A stretch of 64,000 nucleotides of DNA from Moraxella catarrhalis (GTDB taxonomy: Bacteria > Pseudomonadota > Gammaproteobacteria > Pseudomonadales > Moraxellaceae), in assembly GCF_001656295.1 (NCBI RefSeq), contig NZ_LXHE01000022.1, positions 1 to 64,000 of the forward strand, written 5' to 3'. A program made the translations under genes and the position numbers. How positions within the stretch are numbered: the stretch's first letter is position 1; each line of letters begins with the position of its first letter. The notes under the pieces are model-generated. The model was given only the letters and a program-made list of their open reading frames with translations. It had not been told where the DNA came from and made no database searches. Shown piece by piece: positions 36,283-46,494 of the stretch.

Positions 36283-37056
36283 CTAGCGCACCCAAGCATC
36301 CAAAAAGCTTTGATGGCGCAGTTTGCCATCTGAATTGGTCAAGGTCTGTATGAATTGGTCGGTTTTGTCGATGAGCATTTGGCATTCATCGGCAGAAGAT
36401 TTGCCTGTCAAAGTCAGCCATCTTAAATAAATCAGCCAAGTATTGAGCACATCAGATTCACAATAAGTCCCCAGTTTTTGCCACTCAGACGCCTGCACCA
36501 TCGGTAGAACCTGAGCACCGTCGATATCACCTTTGCCAGCAAAACCACACAGGCTTGCCACGGTGTCAAGCGACTGCTTTTGTTGGTGATGGTACAGGGA
36601 AGTTTTGTCCATCAAATCAATGTGCATCTCACCATAGCGATATAAATAATCTGGTTTTTGAGCGCTGTTAAACAGTGCAGGCGCTGACAGCTTATGATGC
36701 ATGGCTCGGTACATAACGACAGGCAAATCAAAGTTTAAGCCATTCCAGCTGATGAGCGTGGGCTTTTTGTCAAAGGCTCTAAAAAAATTGACCAAAATCT
36801 GACGCTCATCCATCGTCTGTAGCGTCAATGATTTTAGATGAAAATGATCGCCATCAAACCACAAAAATGATAAGCAAGCAATTTTATGTAAAGGTAGGCG
36901 CATAAATTCCGTGCCTGCTTCCGCTTGGCGCAGGGCGATGAGTGCGCTCAAAGCATCGGCATCATTCAAGGTGCGCAAATTTGGATACAGCCGCTTACCG
37001 CTGTCAATATCAGGAATGGTCTCAATATCAAAAACCAAAATGGGGGTAGAAATCAT
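36283..37056 (-). CDS. 3'-5' exonuclease of the PolB-exo-like family
   Basis: The protein has 257 residues. Exonuclease motif I is visible in VFDIETIPDID, motif II in LISWNGLNFDLPVV (N-x-x-x-F-D), and motif III in YCESDVLNTWLIYLRW (D near residue 205), the catalytic carboxylates of the DnaQ-like fold. This is the family of predicted PolB-like 3'-5' exonucleases; its cellular role is not established. It begins eight bases after cysM and is likely co-transcribed. Confidence 0.9.
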   Translation of the reverse strand: MISTPILVFDIETIPDIDSGKRLYPNLRTLNDADALSALIALRQAEAGTEFMRLPLHKIACLSFLWFDGDHFHLKSLTLQTMDERQILVNFFRAFDKKPTLISWNGLNFDLPVVMYRAMHHKLSAPALFNSAQKPDYLYRYGEMHIDLMDKTSLYHHQQKQSLDTVASLCGFAGKGDIDGAQVLPMVQASEWQKLGTYCESDVLNTWLIYLRWLTLTGKSSADECQMLIDKTDQFIQTLTNSDGKLRHQSFLDAWVR

Positions 37057-37064
37057 ACCAAGCC

Positions 37065-37973
37065 TTAGTCAATAACACCAAATAACCCAGTGGATAAATA
37101 GCGGTCGCCTCGGTCGCAGACAATGAAGGCGATGACTGCCTCAGGCGTGTTCTTGGCAATTTGGTGGGCTGCCCACGCTGCACCGCCAGACGATACCCCA
37201 CAAAAAATCCCCTCTTCGCGCGCCAGTTTGCGCATATAACGCTCGGCATCGGCTTGGCTGACATCCATGATCGTATCGACCAAAGAGGCATCAAAAATCC
37301 CTGGCAAATATTCAGCCGGCCAGCGGCGAATGCCTGCGATGGATGACTGTTCATCTGGCTGAAGTCCAATGACTTGAATGGCTGGATTTTGTTCTTTGAG
37401 ATATTGGCTGACACCCATGATGGTGCCTGTCGTACCCATACTGCTCACAAAATGCGTGATTTTACCATCAGTTTGCTGCCAAAGCTCTGGACCTGTGGTC
37501 AGATAGTGCGCTTGTTTATTATCAGTATTATTAAATTGATCAAGCACAACGCCCTGACCGTCAGCCTGCATCTTTAGCGCCATATCTCGCGCCGCTTCCA
37601 TACCGTCAGCCACTTCGATGAGTGTTGCGCCATAAGCTGCCATGGCGTCTTTACGCTCTTGGGTAGAATTGGCAGGCATCAGCAGCGTCATCTGATAGCC
37701 GCGCATCGCTGCAACCATCGCCAAAGCAATGCCAGTATTGCCACTGGTGGCTTCGATGAGTGTATCACCTGGCTTGATTTGTCCACGCATTTCAGCTTGA
37801 TAAATCATATTAAAAGCAGGGCGATCCTTGACCGAGCCTGCTGGATTATTGCCCTCAAGTTTGGCAAGTAGCACAGATTGGGTGTCTTTGGCAAGTGTAT
37901 TGAGTTTGACAAGCGGGGTGTTGCCCACGCAGTCAGAGAGTGTGGTGGTTTGATGGATAAAATCTTTGGTCAT
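37065..37973 (-). CDS. cysM: Cysteine synthase B
   Basis: The protein has 302 residues. It makes cysteine from O-acetylserine with sulfide (or thiosulfate) using PLP. The PLP lysine is in NPAGSVKDRPAFN, the glycine-rich phosphate loop in TSGNTGIALA and SSMGTTGTIMG, and the CysM-type signature RRWPAEYLPGIFD separates it from CysK. The upstream region is 138 bases to gacS on the other strand. Confidence 0.95.
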   Translation of the reverse strand: MTKDFIHQTTTLSDCVGNTPLVKLNTLAKDTQSVLLAKLEGNNPAGSVKDRPAFNMIYQAEMRGQIKPGDTLIEATSGNTGIALAMVAAMRGYQMTLLMPANSTQERKDAMAAYGATLIEVADGMEAARDMALKMQADGQGVVLDQFNNTDNKQAHYLTTGPELWQQTDGKITHFVSSMGTTGTIMGVSQYLKEQNPAIQVIGLQPDEQSSIAGIRRWPAEYLPGIFDASLVDTIMDVSQADAERYMRKLAREEGIFCGVSSGGAAWAAHQIAKNTPEAVIAFIVCDRGDRYLSTGLFGVID

Positions 37974-38111
37974 TGTGGTTGTCTCATGAATTATTGATTA
38001 TGCCAAATTATAGCATAATTAAAACCGAGCCATCAGCATTGTTCGACGGGGTTTGGTGTACTTATGATACTGTTTTTGGTATAGTGCTACAAAATCTTGG
38101 GGTGATTATCC

Positions 38112-41084
38112 ATGCAAATCAATAAAGCATTTGGCATAAAAAGTGCTTATGGCCAGCTGATCTTGTTGGTGTTCTTGCCGATCGTCGTATTGGCATTTGT
38201 GGGTTCGTATTTGGTGATGAGCGAGATACGCCGCGCCATTCTTGCTGAGCAAGACACGATGGCGCAAGCGGCTTTGGTGCGCTATGATGCCATGGTGCGC
38301 CCTTTATTGACTGACATTCAGCATCGCCAAAGTCGGATGGATGAGCGCGTGGCTCAGATGAATGAAGATGAGATCCTAAGCGCCATCACCCCACACGATG
38401 CCCCCGCCCTAAATGGCGTGATCATTCGCAGCAATGAAGATGACTCGCGGTTTTTTAATGAAAATTGGTTTGTGCAGCTTCAGCAATCGCGTAATCAGCA
38501 TGTGCTTCGGGTCGCGGTGATGGATGGCATTGGACGAGTGCTGTTCAGTACGGGGATGCAGACGGATTTGTCGTGGGGGGATTTTGATTTACAAGCCGAA
38601 CAAATCTATCGTGTGCCAACCGCTGTAGGCACTGCCTATGGCAAGTCGTTTATATTTGATAATGAGCGCTACTGGCTTGTGGTTGATATGGATAATACGC
38701 CACTGACCATTACCTCATATCGGGTGGCACTGGCGCTTACCATCATTGGCTTGACGACCATTTTATTACTGCTTTTGATTTTAAATATATATTCTAAACG
38801 CTGGATTACGCCGCTGTATGAGATGCGTCTGTATCTACAAAGGCTCAATACCGACAATTTATCGCGCGTGCCTCAGCTCAGAACCAACGGCGAGTTTGCT
38901 CTGCTGCGAGATGATTTTACACGAGCGGTTCGTCGCCTGCATGCCAGCTTTACAGAACTCAAAAACCATGCCGATGAAACAGAACATGATTTACAGCAAG
39001 CATTTGATGAGATGGAAATGCAAAATATCTCTATCCGCAATGCTCGTGATGCAGCAATTTCAGCCAGTCAAGCCAAATCCGCATTTTTAGCAAATATCAG
39101 CCATGAGCTGCGTACACCATTAAATAGCATTGATGGCTTTATCAATTTGCTTGCGCGCAAAGGCGAGCTGACGGGCGAACAAAACCTATATGTACAAACC
39201 ATCAAAAAATCATCCGCGCATTTATTAGCACTGGTTAATGATGTGCTTGACTTTTCTAAGATGGAAGCGGGTAAGCTGATCTTGGACAGTCATGATTTTG
39301 ATCTGTATGCGGCGGTGTATGATGTGGTTGATATGCTCTCACCTGCAGCGCTTGAGAAGCGGCTGCGTTTGGCGGTTTTGTATTATGATGATGTGCCGAC
39401 GCGCGTGGTCGGAGATAGCCTAAGAGTTAAGCAAATTCTAACAAACTTAGTCGGCAATGCCATTAAATTCACGGATACAGGTGGAGTGGTCGTCCGCGTC
39501 AGCTTAGCAGATCAATCAGGCTATCTGCGCATCGAAGTTGAAGATACAGGTAAAGGCGTCAGTGAAAGCGATAAAGCTCAGCTCTTTCAAAGCTTTGGGC
39601 AGGGTGATCTGAGCGTAACGCGGCGCTATGGTGGCACAGGCTTGGGCTTGGTTATCTCAAAGCAGCTGACGCATCTGATGGGTGGGGCGATTGGATTTTT
39701 TGATAATCGCAGCGAAAATATCGCAAATGCTGGTGCGACATTTTGGTTTGAGATGCCCACAGGTGGACATGAAGCGTCATTTGATGAGGCATCAATTCAG
39801 ATTCCTGAAACCTTAAACCTGCCCATGCATCTATTGGTGTGGATTAACCATGCACCAGCACTGCAAGTGCTCAGAGCCAGTTTGATGGGCACCAAAGTGC
39901 AATTAACAATTGCTATCGGTCTTGCAGACTTATTAGAAAAACTTGATAAAAAAGACACGGAATATGACTGGGTTATCGTAGATAATTTTGGTCAAGATGC
40001 CGCCAAGGATGATGTCGGCGCCATTTTACGCCAAATTCGCTTGCGGTATCAGGGTAAGCTTGCCAGTTTTGGTTATCAAGTGGGTATCAATGAGCAGCTC
40101 ATCTCACGCTATCAAACCCATGCCTTGTACGAGCCGATGGACAAAAGGCAGCTGTACGCCATGCTGTCAAATCAGCAAAACATCATGACAATGCAGTCAT
40201 CACGCCAAGCCAAATTTGTGGGGCGCCGTATCTTGGCAGTGGATGATCATTTACCAAATCTTTTGGTGTTGGATGCGCTGCTTGGGGAGCTGGGCGTTGA
40301 AGTGGTGACAGCCAACAGCGGATTTGACGCCATAGAAAAAATGACTCAAAGCATCACAGGCTCCATACCCCCGATTGATATGATTTTTATGGATGTTCAA
40401 ATGCCCAGAATGTCAGGGCTAGAAGCTTCCATCGAGATCCGTAAAATTGAGCAGACGCATCTGGTAGAGCCTGTGCCAATCGTGGCACTCACAGCGCACG
40501 GTCTGTCAGATGAAAAAGATCGTTTGGTCGCAGCAGGGCTGAATGATTATGTCAGCAAGCCCATCGGAGAGGTGCAATTGGTGCAGACGCTGCAAAAGTG
40601 GCTTGGTCGCAGCGGTGAGTCAGCTGATGATCTTGATGTCAGCGCTGTGTTTGAGTCGCTACCTGTGGTCCATGTCTCCGATCAGCCAAGCGATGCGGCA
40701 GATGGGCTGATTGATGTGGATTGGCAAGATGCGCTTGAGCGTTCAGCCAATAAGCCCAAACTGGCTTATAAACTGCTTGAGATGATCATTGACAGCGCCG
40801 ATGGCGAGCGGCAAGCGATTGAGCGTGCTTGGGCGGATCGCGACAGGCAGAGTCTGGCAGACATCAGCCATCGCATGGTCGGGGCGGCGCGCTATGCAGG
40901 CGTGCCAAGACTGCGAGCGGTATCAGAGCGGTTTGAATCAGAATGTCGGCGTGATCTTAGCGCGGTCAGCGCCAGTCAATTCATCGCCATGCGCCCAACT
41001 TATCGCGCTTTGATTGATGCACTTGATGCGCTGCAAGCAGTGGAGCTAGATAAAGTGGCGATGGATGCAGATTTGGCAGATTAG
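38112..41084 (+). CDS. gacS: Hybrid sensor histidine kinase GacS/BarA
   Basis: The protein has 990 residues, the GacS length class. Membrane segments at about 18-38 and 208-228 flank a periplasmic part of about 170 residues; then HAMP (about 228-280), HisKA with phosphorylated His331 in SHELRTPLNSID, HATPase (NLVGNAIKFTD, EDTGKG, GTGLGL), a degenerate receiver-like stretch, a receiver with phosphoacceptor Asp761 (IFMDVQMPRMSG) and a C-terminal HPt with His920 (SHRMVGAARYAGVPRL). This is the tripartite phosphorelay that acts on GacA/UvrY and small RNAs. The partner regulator is not in the window. A strong terminator follows. Confidence 0.93.
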   Translation: MQINKAFGIKSAYGQLILLVFLPIVVLAFVGSYLVMSEIRRAILAEQDTMAQAALVRYDAMVRPLLTDIQHRQSRMDERVAQMNEDEILSAITPHDAPALNGVIIRSNEDDSRFFNENWFVQLQQSRNQHVLRVAVMDGIGRVLFSTGMQTDLSWGDFDLQAEQIYRVPTAVGTAYGKSFIFDNERYWLVVDMDNTPLTITSYRVALALTIIGLTTILLLLLILNIYSKRWITPLYEMRLYLQRLNTDNLSRVPQLRTNGEFALLRDDFTRAVRRLHASFTELKNHADETEHDLQQAFDEMEMQNISIRNARDAAISASQAKSAFLANISHELRTPLNSIDGFINLLARKGELTGEQNLYVQTIKKSSAHLLALVNDVLDFSKMEAGKLILDSHDFDLYAAVYDVVDMLSPAALEKRLRLAVLYYDDVPTRVVGDSLRVKQILTNLVGNAIKFTDTGGVVVRVSLADQSGYLRIEVEDTGKGVSESDKAQLFQSFGQGDLSVTRRYGGTGLGLVISKQLTHLMGGAIGFFDNRSENIANAGATFWFEMPTGGHEASFDEASIQIPETLNLPMHLLVWINHAPALQVLRASLMGTKVQLTIAIGLADLLEKLDKKDTEYDWVIVDNFGQDAAKDDVGAILRQIRLRYQGKLASFGYQVGINEQLISRYQTHALYEPMDKRQLYAMLSNQQNIMTMQSSRQAKFVGRRILAVDDHLPNLLVLDALLGELGVEVVTANSGFDAIEKMTQSITGSIPPIDMIFMDVQMPRMSGLEASIEIRKIEQTHLVEPVPIVALTAHGLSDEKDRLVAAGLNDYVSKPIGEVQLVQTLQKWLGRSGESADDLDVSAVFESLPVVHVSDQPSDAADGLIDVDWQDALERSANKPKLAYKLLEMIIDSADGERQAIERAWADRDRQSLADISHRMVGAARYAGVPRLRAVSERFESECRRDLSAVSASQFIAMRPTYRALIDALDALQAVELDKVAMDADLAD

Positions 41085-41110
41085 GCATTAAGATTAACCA
41101 AATACCACCT

Positions 41111-41156
41111 AGATGGCCATATTAATAAGTTATCATTAATATGGCCATCTGGTTTT
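41111..41156. terminator. Very strong terminator after gacS
   Basis: A perfect 16-bp stem (41111-41126 with 41135-41150, loop of eight bases) is followed by a T-rich stretch. It separates gacS from the converging DUF2892 gene. Confidence 0.88.
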
Positions 41157-41167
41157 ATTGTGCATAA

Positions 41168-41362
41168 TTATCTTTTGTATTTACAGGTATTGATACCAAG
41201 TAAGCGGTAGATTGGGCAAAAATTAATCAGGCCTGTTGCCAGTAGTATCGCCCCAACAACATAGCCCCACCAGCCGATGACCGCAAATAAAGGCAATAAA
41301 ATTAATGCGATACCAATAACAATACGAATGATACGATCGACTTGATGTAAATTTGCTTTCAT
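41168..41362 (-). CDS. Small membrane protein of the DUF2892 family
   Basis: The protein has 64 residues. It starts MKANLHQVDRIIRIVIGIAL and has two hydrophobic segments (about 13-30 and 34-50) ending in the family motif CPIYRLLGINTC, in which the Cys residues recall the rhodanese-linked YgaP type. Function unknown. The ribosome site AGGAG is well placed. A Fur-box-like sequence at 41382-41400 lies just upstream. Confidence 0.85.
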   Translation of the reverse strand: MKANLHQVDRIIRIVIGIALILLPLFAVIGWWGYVVGAILLATGLINFCPIYRLLGINTCKYKR

Positions 41363-41678
41363 TATTATACTCCTAGGATAGTTTATTGATAATCATTTAC
41401 AGTAAAAAAGTTTAAAAAACGCCTCAAATAGGCTGTGGCAGTTAAGATGATTTGAAAAATCATCACAGGGTGTTTTATTGAATTTTTTCAAATTCTACGC
41501 TAAAAATATCAAAATAACAAGCAAATTTTTAGGGCATCATTGCCTTTTATATTTGCCATAAAAATGGCTGTTTTGGTGTTTAAAAAGTAAGAAAATTATC
41601 TCTTAACCACCAGCTTTAGCCATTTTCATGAAAAATCATTGTTTTGGTTTGATAAATTTTACACCATAACCTGTGTTA
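41363..41678. other. 316-bp AT-rich intergenic region
   Basis: No gene is seen between the DUF2892 gene and psd. It contains a Fur-box-like sequence near its left end and a weak GCCAT/ATGGC stem near 41557. Confidence 0.45.
41382..41400 (-). promoter_or_regulatory. Fur-box-like site before the DUF2892 gene
   Basis: It contains GATAATCATTTAC (41388-41400); by my count 14 of 19 positions match the Fur consensus. It shares the core GATAATCATT with the site ahead of the EfeM/EfeB pair. Confidence 0.45.
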
Positions 41679-42512
41679 TCAGACAGGCATATTGCCAATT
41701 GCCTGACCCATCACGACTTTTGTACCGTGAGTGATGTGTGCAAGCCAGTCATTATTTGCTGATTGTGGTAACAACACGATGGCGGTTGAGCCTAAATAAA
41801 AACGCCCAAGCTCATCGCCTTTTGATAAAGTTAACTCATGGGTACGATATTGAATGTGGGGCGTGCGATTAATCTTACCAGTTGCGACCGATTCAATGCC
41901 TGCAACAATCATCGCTCCAACCATCACCACAGCCGCTCGCCCAAAACTGGTATCAAATAAACAAATTAGCCGCTCATTTCGTGCAAACAAATCAGGCACA
42001 TGCTCAGCGGTTGTGTGATTAACCGAAAACAGCGTCCCTGGCACATAGCGCGTCGCCACCAATTTGCCATCAAATGGCATATGGACACGGTGATAGTTGC
42101 TTGGCGCCAAATAAATCGTCGCAAAACTGCCGTCCATAAAATACTGACCATCATCATAATCAGCCAGTAGCTGACCGACATCATAATCCCGACCTTTGGC
42201 TTGTAAAATCGCCCCATGACGGATATGACCAACTTGCGAGATGGTGCCATCAGCAGGACAGATGAGATGGTTTTTTTGATCATCAATGGGGCGCACGCCT
42301 TGTTTTAGCTCGCGCGTAAAAAAATCATTAAAGCTGTCATAGTCATTCAACCGACCGCGCGCATAGTCATCCAGTTCAATGTCATACGCCTTGGCAAAAG
42401 CTTGAATGAGCGCTTTTTTAACATACTTATTTTCACTCGCTGCTAAATTGCCTGCAAATTCGCTCAATGCTTGCTGCGGAACGAGATTTTGGATGAGTGC
42501 AAAAGGATTCAT
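41679..42512 (-). CDS. psd: Phosphatidylserine decarboxylase proenzyme
   Basis: The protein has 277 residues, slightly shorter than E. coli Psd (322). It makes phosphatidylethanolamine in the membrane. Self-cleavage before the serine of the LGST motif (FYLGSTAIVLLP near residue 243) yields the pyruvoyl enzyme. The conserved FFTRELKQGVRPI, CPADGTISQ and YLAPSNYHRVHMP stretches are present. It stands alone, divergent from the DUF454 gene. Confidence 0.95.
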   Translation of the reverse strand: MNPFALIQNLVPQQALSEFAGNLAASENKYVKKALIQAFAKAYDIELDDYARGRLNDYDSFNDFFTRELKQGVRPIDDQKNHLICPADGTISQVGHIRHGAILQAKGRDYDVGQLLADYDDGQYFMDGSFATIYLAPSNYHRVHMPFDGKLVATRYVPGTLFSVNHTTAEHVPDLFARNERLICLFDTSFGRAAVVMVGAMIVAGIESVATGKINRTPHIQYRTHELTLSKGDELGRFYLGSTAIVLLPQSANNDWLAHITHGTKVVMGQAIGNMPV

Positions 42513-42616
42513 AAGACCGCCTAAGAATATAAATATTTTTTATTTTAGCACAAAGCCTGATCAAAAACCGTTTAAGTTCTGAAAAAGCGGCAGCATGGGT
42601 TGTGACAATCAACTAC

Positions 42617-42635
42617 TATAATGAGAATGATTTAT
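42617..42635 (+). promoter_or_regulatory. Fur-box-like site between psd and the DUF454 gene
   Basis: The stretch contains ATAATGAGAATGATT; 13 of 19 positions match the Fur consensus. It is 47 bases before the DUF454 start and about 105 from psd. Confidence 0.4.
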
Positions 42636-42681
42636 ATTTTCAAATGTAAACTTATAGGACAATGCGCTATAATGCGCTATC

Positions 42682-43107
42682 ATGAACCACTTAACCCCCA
42701 AAGCCATGACCTCATCACCTCATCAGCCCATTCACCAAAGCAGTCTTATGCGCGCACTGTTTTTTGTGTTGGGCTTGGTGTGTTTGATTTTGGGGCTAAT
42801 CGGTATCGTTGTGCCAGGCATGCCGACGACGGTTTTTATTTTATTGGCGGGCTATTTTTGGGCAAGAAGCTCACGGCGGTTTTATGCGTGGCTGTTGGCG
42901 CACCGTATCTTTGGACCGATGATTGTTGATTGGCAGACTCGCCGCGCCATGCCAAGATTTGCCAAATATTTGGCTTGGCTGATGATGACTGTATCAACTG
43001 TGGCGCTTTTTTTGCAGCTGTCAAGTCAATGGCTTTGGGTGGCTTGGCTTGTGGCGATTTTTTGTCTTGCTGTCGGGATTTGGATGGCAAGACTGCCTGA
43101 CGCATGA
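42682..43107 (+). CDS. Small inner-membrane protein of the DUF454/YbaN family
   Basis: The protein has 141 residues. Four hydrophobic segments and the conserved stretch RALFFVLGLVCLILGLIGIVVPGMPTT (residues 23-49), FWARSSRRFY near 60-70 and LAHRIFGPMI put it in the YbaN/DUF454 family. Function unknown. The start at 42682 is the first of three in-frame ATGs (42706 and 42748 are alternatives), each giving a complete domain. A direct repeat of AATGCGCTAT lies just before it. A Fur-like site upstream hints at iron control. Confidence 0.82.
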   Translation: MNHLTPKAMTSSPHQPIHQSSLMRALFFVLGLVCLILGLIGIVVPGMPTTVFILLAGYFWARSSRRFYAWLLAHRIFGPMIVDWQTRRAMPRFAKYLAWLMMTVSTVALFLQLSSQWLWVAWLVAIFCLAVGIWMARLPDA

Positions 43108-43212
43108 TGATTGGGCGTGCCTTACCTAAGCGATCACCCTAGCGCCTTCAAGCCCTATCATTTTTTGTCTAAATTCGTTATGATAAGCCATATTTGACGA
43201 AAGAATTGGCTG

Positions 43213-44523
43213 ATGATTGACGCATTTGATACCCAACACCTGTGGCATCCTTATACTTCTATGACACACCCTTTGCCGGCACTGCTGGTTGAGCGTGCTG
43301 AGGGCTGCTGTATTCATCTGACGGATGGCACGGTGCTCATTGATGGCATGTCATCGTGGTGGTGTGCGATTCACGGTTATAATCATCCTGTCTTAAATGA
43401 CGCTATCACCGATCAGCTCACCAAAATGTCTCACGTTATGTTTGGGGGGCTGACCCATCAGCCTGCCATTGAGCTTGGCAAAATGCTACTTGACATCACC
43501 CCAAAACCCCTTGAGCATATCTTTTATGCTGATTCAGGTTCGGTGGCGGTTGAGGTGGCGCTAAAAATGGCGATCCAATACCAACACGCCTTAGGCAAGC
43601 CTGCGAAGCATAATATCATGACCACTCGTTCGGGTTATCATGGCGATACCTGGAATGCCATGAGTGTTTGTGATCCTGTGACGGGCATGCATCAGATTTT
43701 TGGAAATGCGCTGCCAAGCCGTATTTTTGTTGATGCGCCTAAGATTGGCATGGATGAGCCTTGGGACGAGTCAGCAATGGATGGCATTCGATCGGCATTT
43801 GAAAAGCACCATGAGCATTTGGCGGCGTTCATTATTGAGCCTGTTGTTCAGGGTGCAGGTGGTATGCGCTTTTATCATGTCAATTATCTAAAACATCTGC
43901 GCAAATTGTGCGATCACTATGGTGTTTTATTAATTTTTGATGAGATCGCCACAGGATTTGGGCGCACAGGTAAGCTGTTTGCTTGCGAGCATGCCGATGT
44001 TGTGCCTGATATTATGTGCTTGGGCAAGGCGCTGACAGGCGGCTATCTGACGCTATCGGCAGTGCTGACGACCGCTCAGGTTGCACATACCATCAGCGAG
44101 GGCGAAGCTGGCGTGTTCATGCACGGTCCGACATTTATGGCAAATCCTTTGGCGTGCGCGACGGCTTTGGCAAGCACTCGGCTGTTAATACAAAGCCCGT
44201 GGCAGCATCATGTTGAGCGCATTGCTCAGGCTTGCCGCACGGCGTTTGGCGATCTTAAGAGCCTTTGGCATGTCCAAGATGTGCGTATTTTGGGCGCGAT
44301 TGCGGTGATTGAGATGTGCCATCTGATTGATATGCCGACCATTCAACGCGAATGTGTGGCGCGCGGAATTTGGATTCGACCATTTGGGCGGCTGGTGTAC
44401 TTGATGCCGCCATTTATTATCAGTGATGATGAGCTTGCAGTTTTGCTTGATGAGGTGTCAGACTTGGTACGCACCACGCTTGCACCCACACCCAAAGACA
44501 GTGCCGAGGCGCGCGATGAGTGA
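43213..44523 (+). CDS. bioA: Adenosylmethionine-8-amino-7-oxononanoate aminotransferase
   Basis: This PLP enzyme makes 7,8-diaminopelargonic acid in biotin synthesis. The protein has 436 residues, the usual length. It begins HLWHPYTSM, and has the motifs [36 protein letters not shown] and the PLP lysine in [11 protein letters not shown]. It is the first gene of a four-gene biotin operon and its stop overlaps the bioF start. No BirA operator was recognised in the 105 bp upstream. Confidence 0.96.
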   Translation: MIDAFDTQHLWHPYTSMTHPLPALLVERAEGCCIHLTDGTVLIDGMSSWWCAIHGYNHPVLNDAITDQLTKMSHVMFGGLTHQPAIELGKMLLDITPKPLEHIFYADSGSVAVEVALKMAIQYQHALGKPAKHNIMTTRSGYHGDTWNAMSVCDPVTGMHQIFGNALPSRIFVDAPKIGMDEPWDESAMDGIRSAFEKHHEHLAAFIIEPVVQGAGGMRFYHVNYLKHLRKLCDHYGVLLIFDEIATGFGRTGKLFACEHADVVPDIMCLGKALTGGYLTLSAVLTTAQVAHTISEGEAGVFMHGPTFMANPLACATALASTRLLIQSPWQHHVERIAQACRTAFGDLKSLWHVQDVRILGAIAVIEMCHLIDMPTIQRECVARGIWIRPFGRLVYLMPPFIISDDELAVLLDEVSDLVRTTLAPTPKDSAEARDE

Positions 44524-45709
44524 GTTATTAAATCATTATGCCGATAAACTGTCCGCCCTAAAATCTTGCCACAACCACCGCCAATTTCAAGCACTGCACC
44601 ACCGCGGGCGCTTTATTTGTGTTAATGACGGCAAGCCTTTACTCAATTTAGCGAGTAATGATTACTTAGGCATTGCTCAAGATCGGCAGCTTTATGAGGA
44701 ATTTTTGGATGTTTTGCATGAGCAGCATCAGCCGTTTGGGTCGTCTTCATCGAGGCTGTTGACAGGGAATTTTGACAGTTTTGAGCGCTTGGAGGCTCAG
44801 ATGGCATCGCTGTTTGGTCGCCCATGCCTGCTGTTTAATAGCGGCTATCATGCCAATATCGGCATTTTGCCTGCCATCTGTGATGCTAAAACGGTGATTT
44901 TGGCGGATAAATTGGTTCATGCTAGTATCATTGATGGGATGCGACTGGCTGCCCAAAATGGCACTAAAACTGTCCGCTATCAGCACCAAAATTTTGATCA
45001 ATTAAAACTTCTCATCGAAAAATATCACGCAGATGACAGTGTTGAGCGCATCGTCATCGCCACTGAGAGTATCTTTAGCATGGATGGTGATGTGACCGAT
45101 TTGGTGAAGCTTGTCAGCTTAAAATCGGCATCTCAAAAAGTCATGCTGTATGTTGACGAGGCTCATGCCATCGGTGCGCGCGGCGCTCGCGGATTGGGCT
45201 GCGCCGAAGGGTATGGCGTGATTGAGCAGATCGATTTTATTGTCGGTGCTTTTGGTAAGGCGATGGGGTCTGTGGGTGGCTACTGTATTTGCCATGAGGT
45301 TTTGCGCGATTATTTGATTAATACGATGCGTCCGCTGATTTTTAGTACGGCTTTGGCGCCTGTCAATATGGCTTGGACGGCGTTTGTACTCGAAAAAATA
45401 GTCAATATGACCCAAGCAAGATTGCGCTTGGCGGCGATGAGTGATCAATTATCACAAGCGCTGATCGCCATGCGGCTGTCCTGCCCGTCTGCCAGTCAGA
45501 TCGTGCCAGTGATCTTGGGAGAAAACGCGCGCGCCCTCAAGGCAGCCGATGCCCTAAAGCAGCAAGGCTATTATGTGTTGGCGGTGCGTCCACCGACAGT
45601 ACCAAAAGGTCAGTCGCGCCTGCGCATCTGCTTGACCGAAGCGATCAGTGATGATGAGATGGCAGGGTTTATCCAAGCGCTGCAGCAAGTCGTTGGGGGT
45701 GGGGTGTGA
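44516..45709 (+). CDS. bioF: 8-amino-7-oxononanoate synthase
   Basis: This PLP enzyme joins pimeloyl-ACP (or -CoA) and alanine. The protein has 397 residues from ATG 44516, overlapping the bioA stop by eight bases; a longer frame to 44423 lies inside bioA. It has [41 protein letters not shown], and the PLP lysine in [12 protein letters not shown]. bioC starts within its last codons. Confidence 0.95.
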   Translation: MSELLNHYADKLSALKSCHNHRQFQALHHRGRFICVNDGKPLLNLASNDYLGIAQDRQLYEEFLDVLHEQHQPFGSSSSRLLTGNFDSFERLEAQMASLFGRPCLLFNSGYHANIGILPAICDAKTVILADKLVHASIIDGMRLAAQNGTKTVRYQHQNFDQLKLLIEKYHADDSVERIVIATESIFSMDGDVTDLVKLVSLKSASQKVMLYVDEAHAIGARGARGLGCAEGYGVIEQIDFIVGAFGKAMGSVGGYCICHEVLRDYLINTMRPLIFSTALAPVNMAWTAFVLEKIVNMTQARLRLAAMSDQLSQALIAMRLSCPSASQIVPVILGENARALKAADALKQQGYYVLAVRPPTVPKGQSRLRICLTEAISDDEMAGFIQALQQVVGGGV

Positions 45710-46494
45710 CTCAGCCTGTTTTGACACCCGATCTGACTACGGTTGCCCAGCGATTTTGCCGAGCGCATCTTGGCTATCGGCAGCACGCCACCGTCCAAGC
45801 CGACATGGCAACCAAGCTCATCGCGCATCTACAGACCATTCAGACACATAAAAACATCTCAAGACTGCTTGAGATTGGGGTGGGTAGCGGATTTTTGACC
45901 GATGCTTTACTGAGTCATTTTAGTGTGGATCAGCTTTATTTGAATGACTTATATGCAGGCATTCAAGCCAATGCACTGCCGACAGGTGTTTGTGCTGAAT
46001 ATCTGATCGGCGATATTCAGACGCTTGATTTGCCGCTGGCGCTTGATGGCGTGATTTCATCATCGGTATTTCAGTGGATTTATCCACTCGATACGCTGTT
46101 TGCCAAAATTTTTGAGCATCTAAAGGCAGGTGGCTTTTTGGCAGTCGGTACTTTTGTTCAAGGCAATTTGCACGAAATACGAGCGCTGACAGGGCAGGGG
46201 CTTTGTTATGATACGCCCCAGGTGCTCAGTGAGCGTCTGCACCGAGCAGGCTTTGTGATTGATGTCATCGAGACTCAAGCTTGCGTGCTGACTTTTGATT
46301 CTCCGATGGCGGTACTTCGCCATCTGCAGGCTACAGGTGTAACAGCCACAGGCTCACAAAAAGCTTTTTGGACAAAACAGCGCTTGGCGACCCTTTGTCA
46401 AGAATATCAACAATTTAATACCCAAAGCGGCTATACCCTGACTTATCAGCCGCTACTTTTTGTCGCTCATAAACCGAAAAACTCATCTTTATGA
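45706..46494 (+). CDS. bioC: Malonyl-ACP O-methyltransferase
   Basis: It methylates malonyl-ACP to begin pimeloyl-ACP synthesis. The protein has 262 residues and starts at GTG 45706, overlapping the bioF stop by four bases. The SAM-binding motif is LLEIGVGSGFLTDAL, with LDGVISSSVFQWIYPLD later, as in BioC. The pimeloyl-ester hydrolase BioH that would remove the methyl group is not in this window, and neither is bioB. Confidence 0.92.
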   Translation: MTQPVLTPDLTTVAQRFCRAHLGYRQHATVQADMATKLIAHLQTIQTHKNISRLLEIGVGSGFLTDALLSHFSVDQLYLNDLYAGIQANALPTGVCAEYLIGDIQTLDLPLALDGVISSSVFQWIYPLDTLFAKIFEHLKAGGFLAVGTFVQGNLHEIRALTGQGLCYDTPQVLSERLHRAGFVIDVIETQACVLTFDSPMAVLRHLQATGVTATGSQKAFWTKQRLATLCQEYQQFNTQSGYTLTYQPLLFVAHKPKNSSL

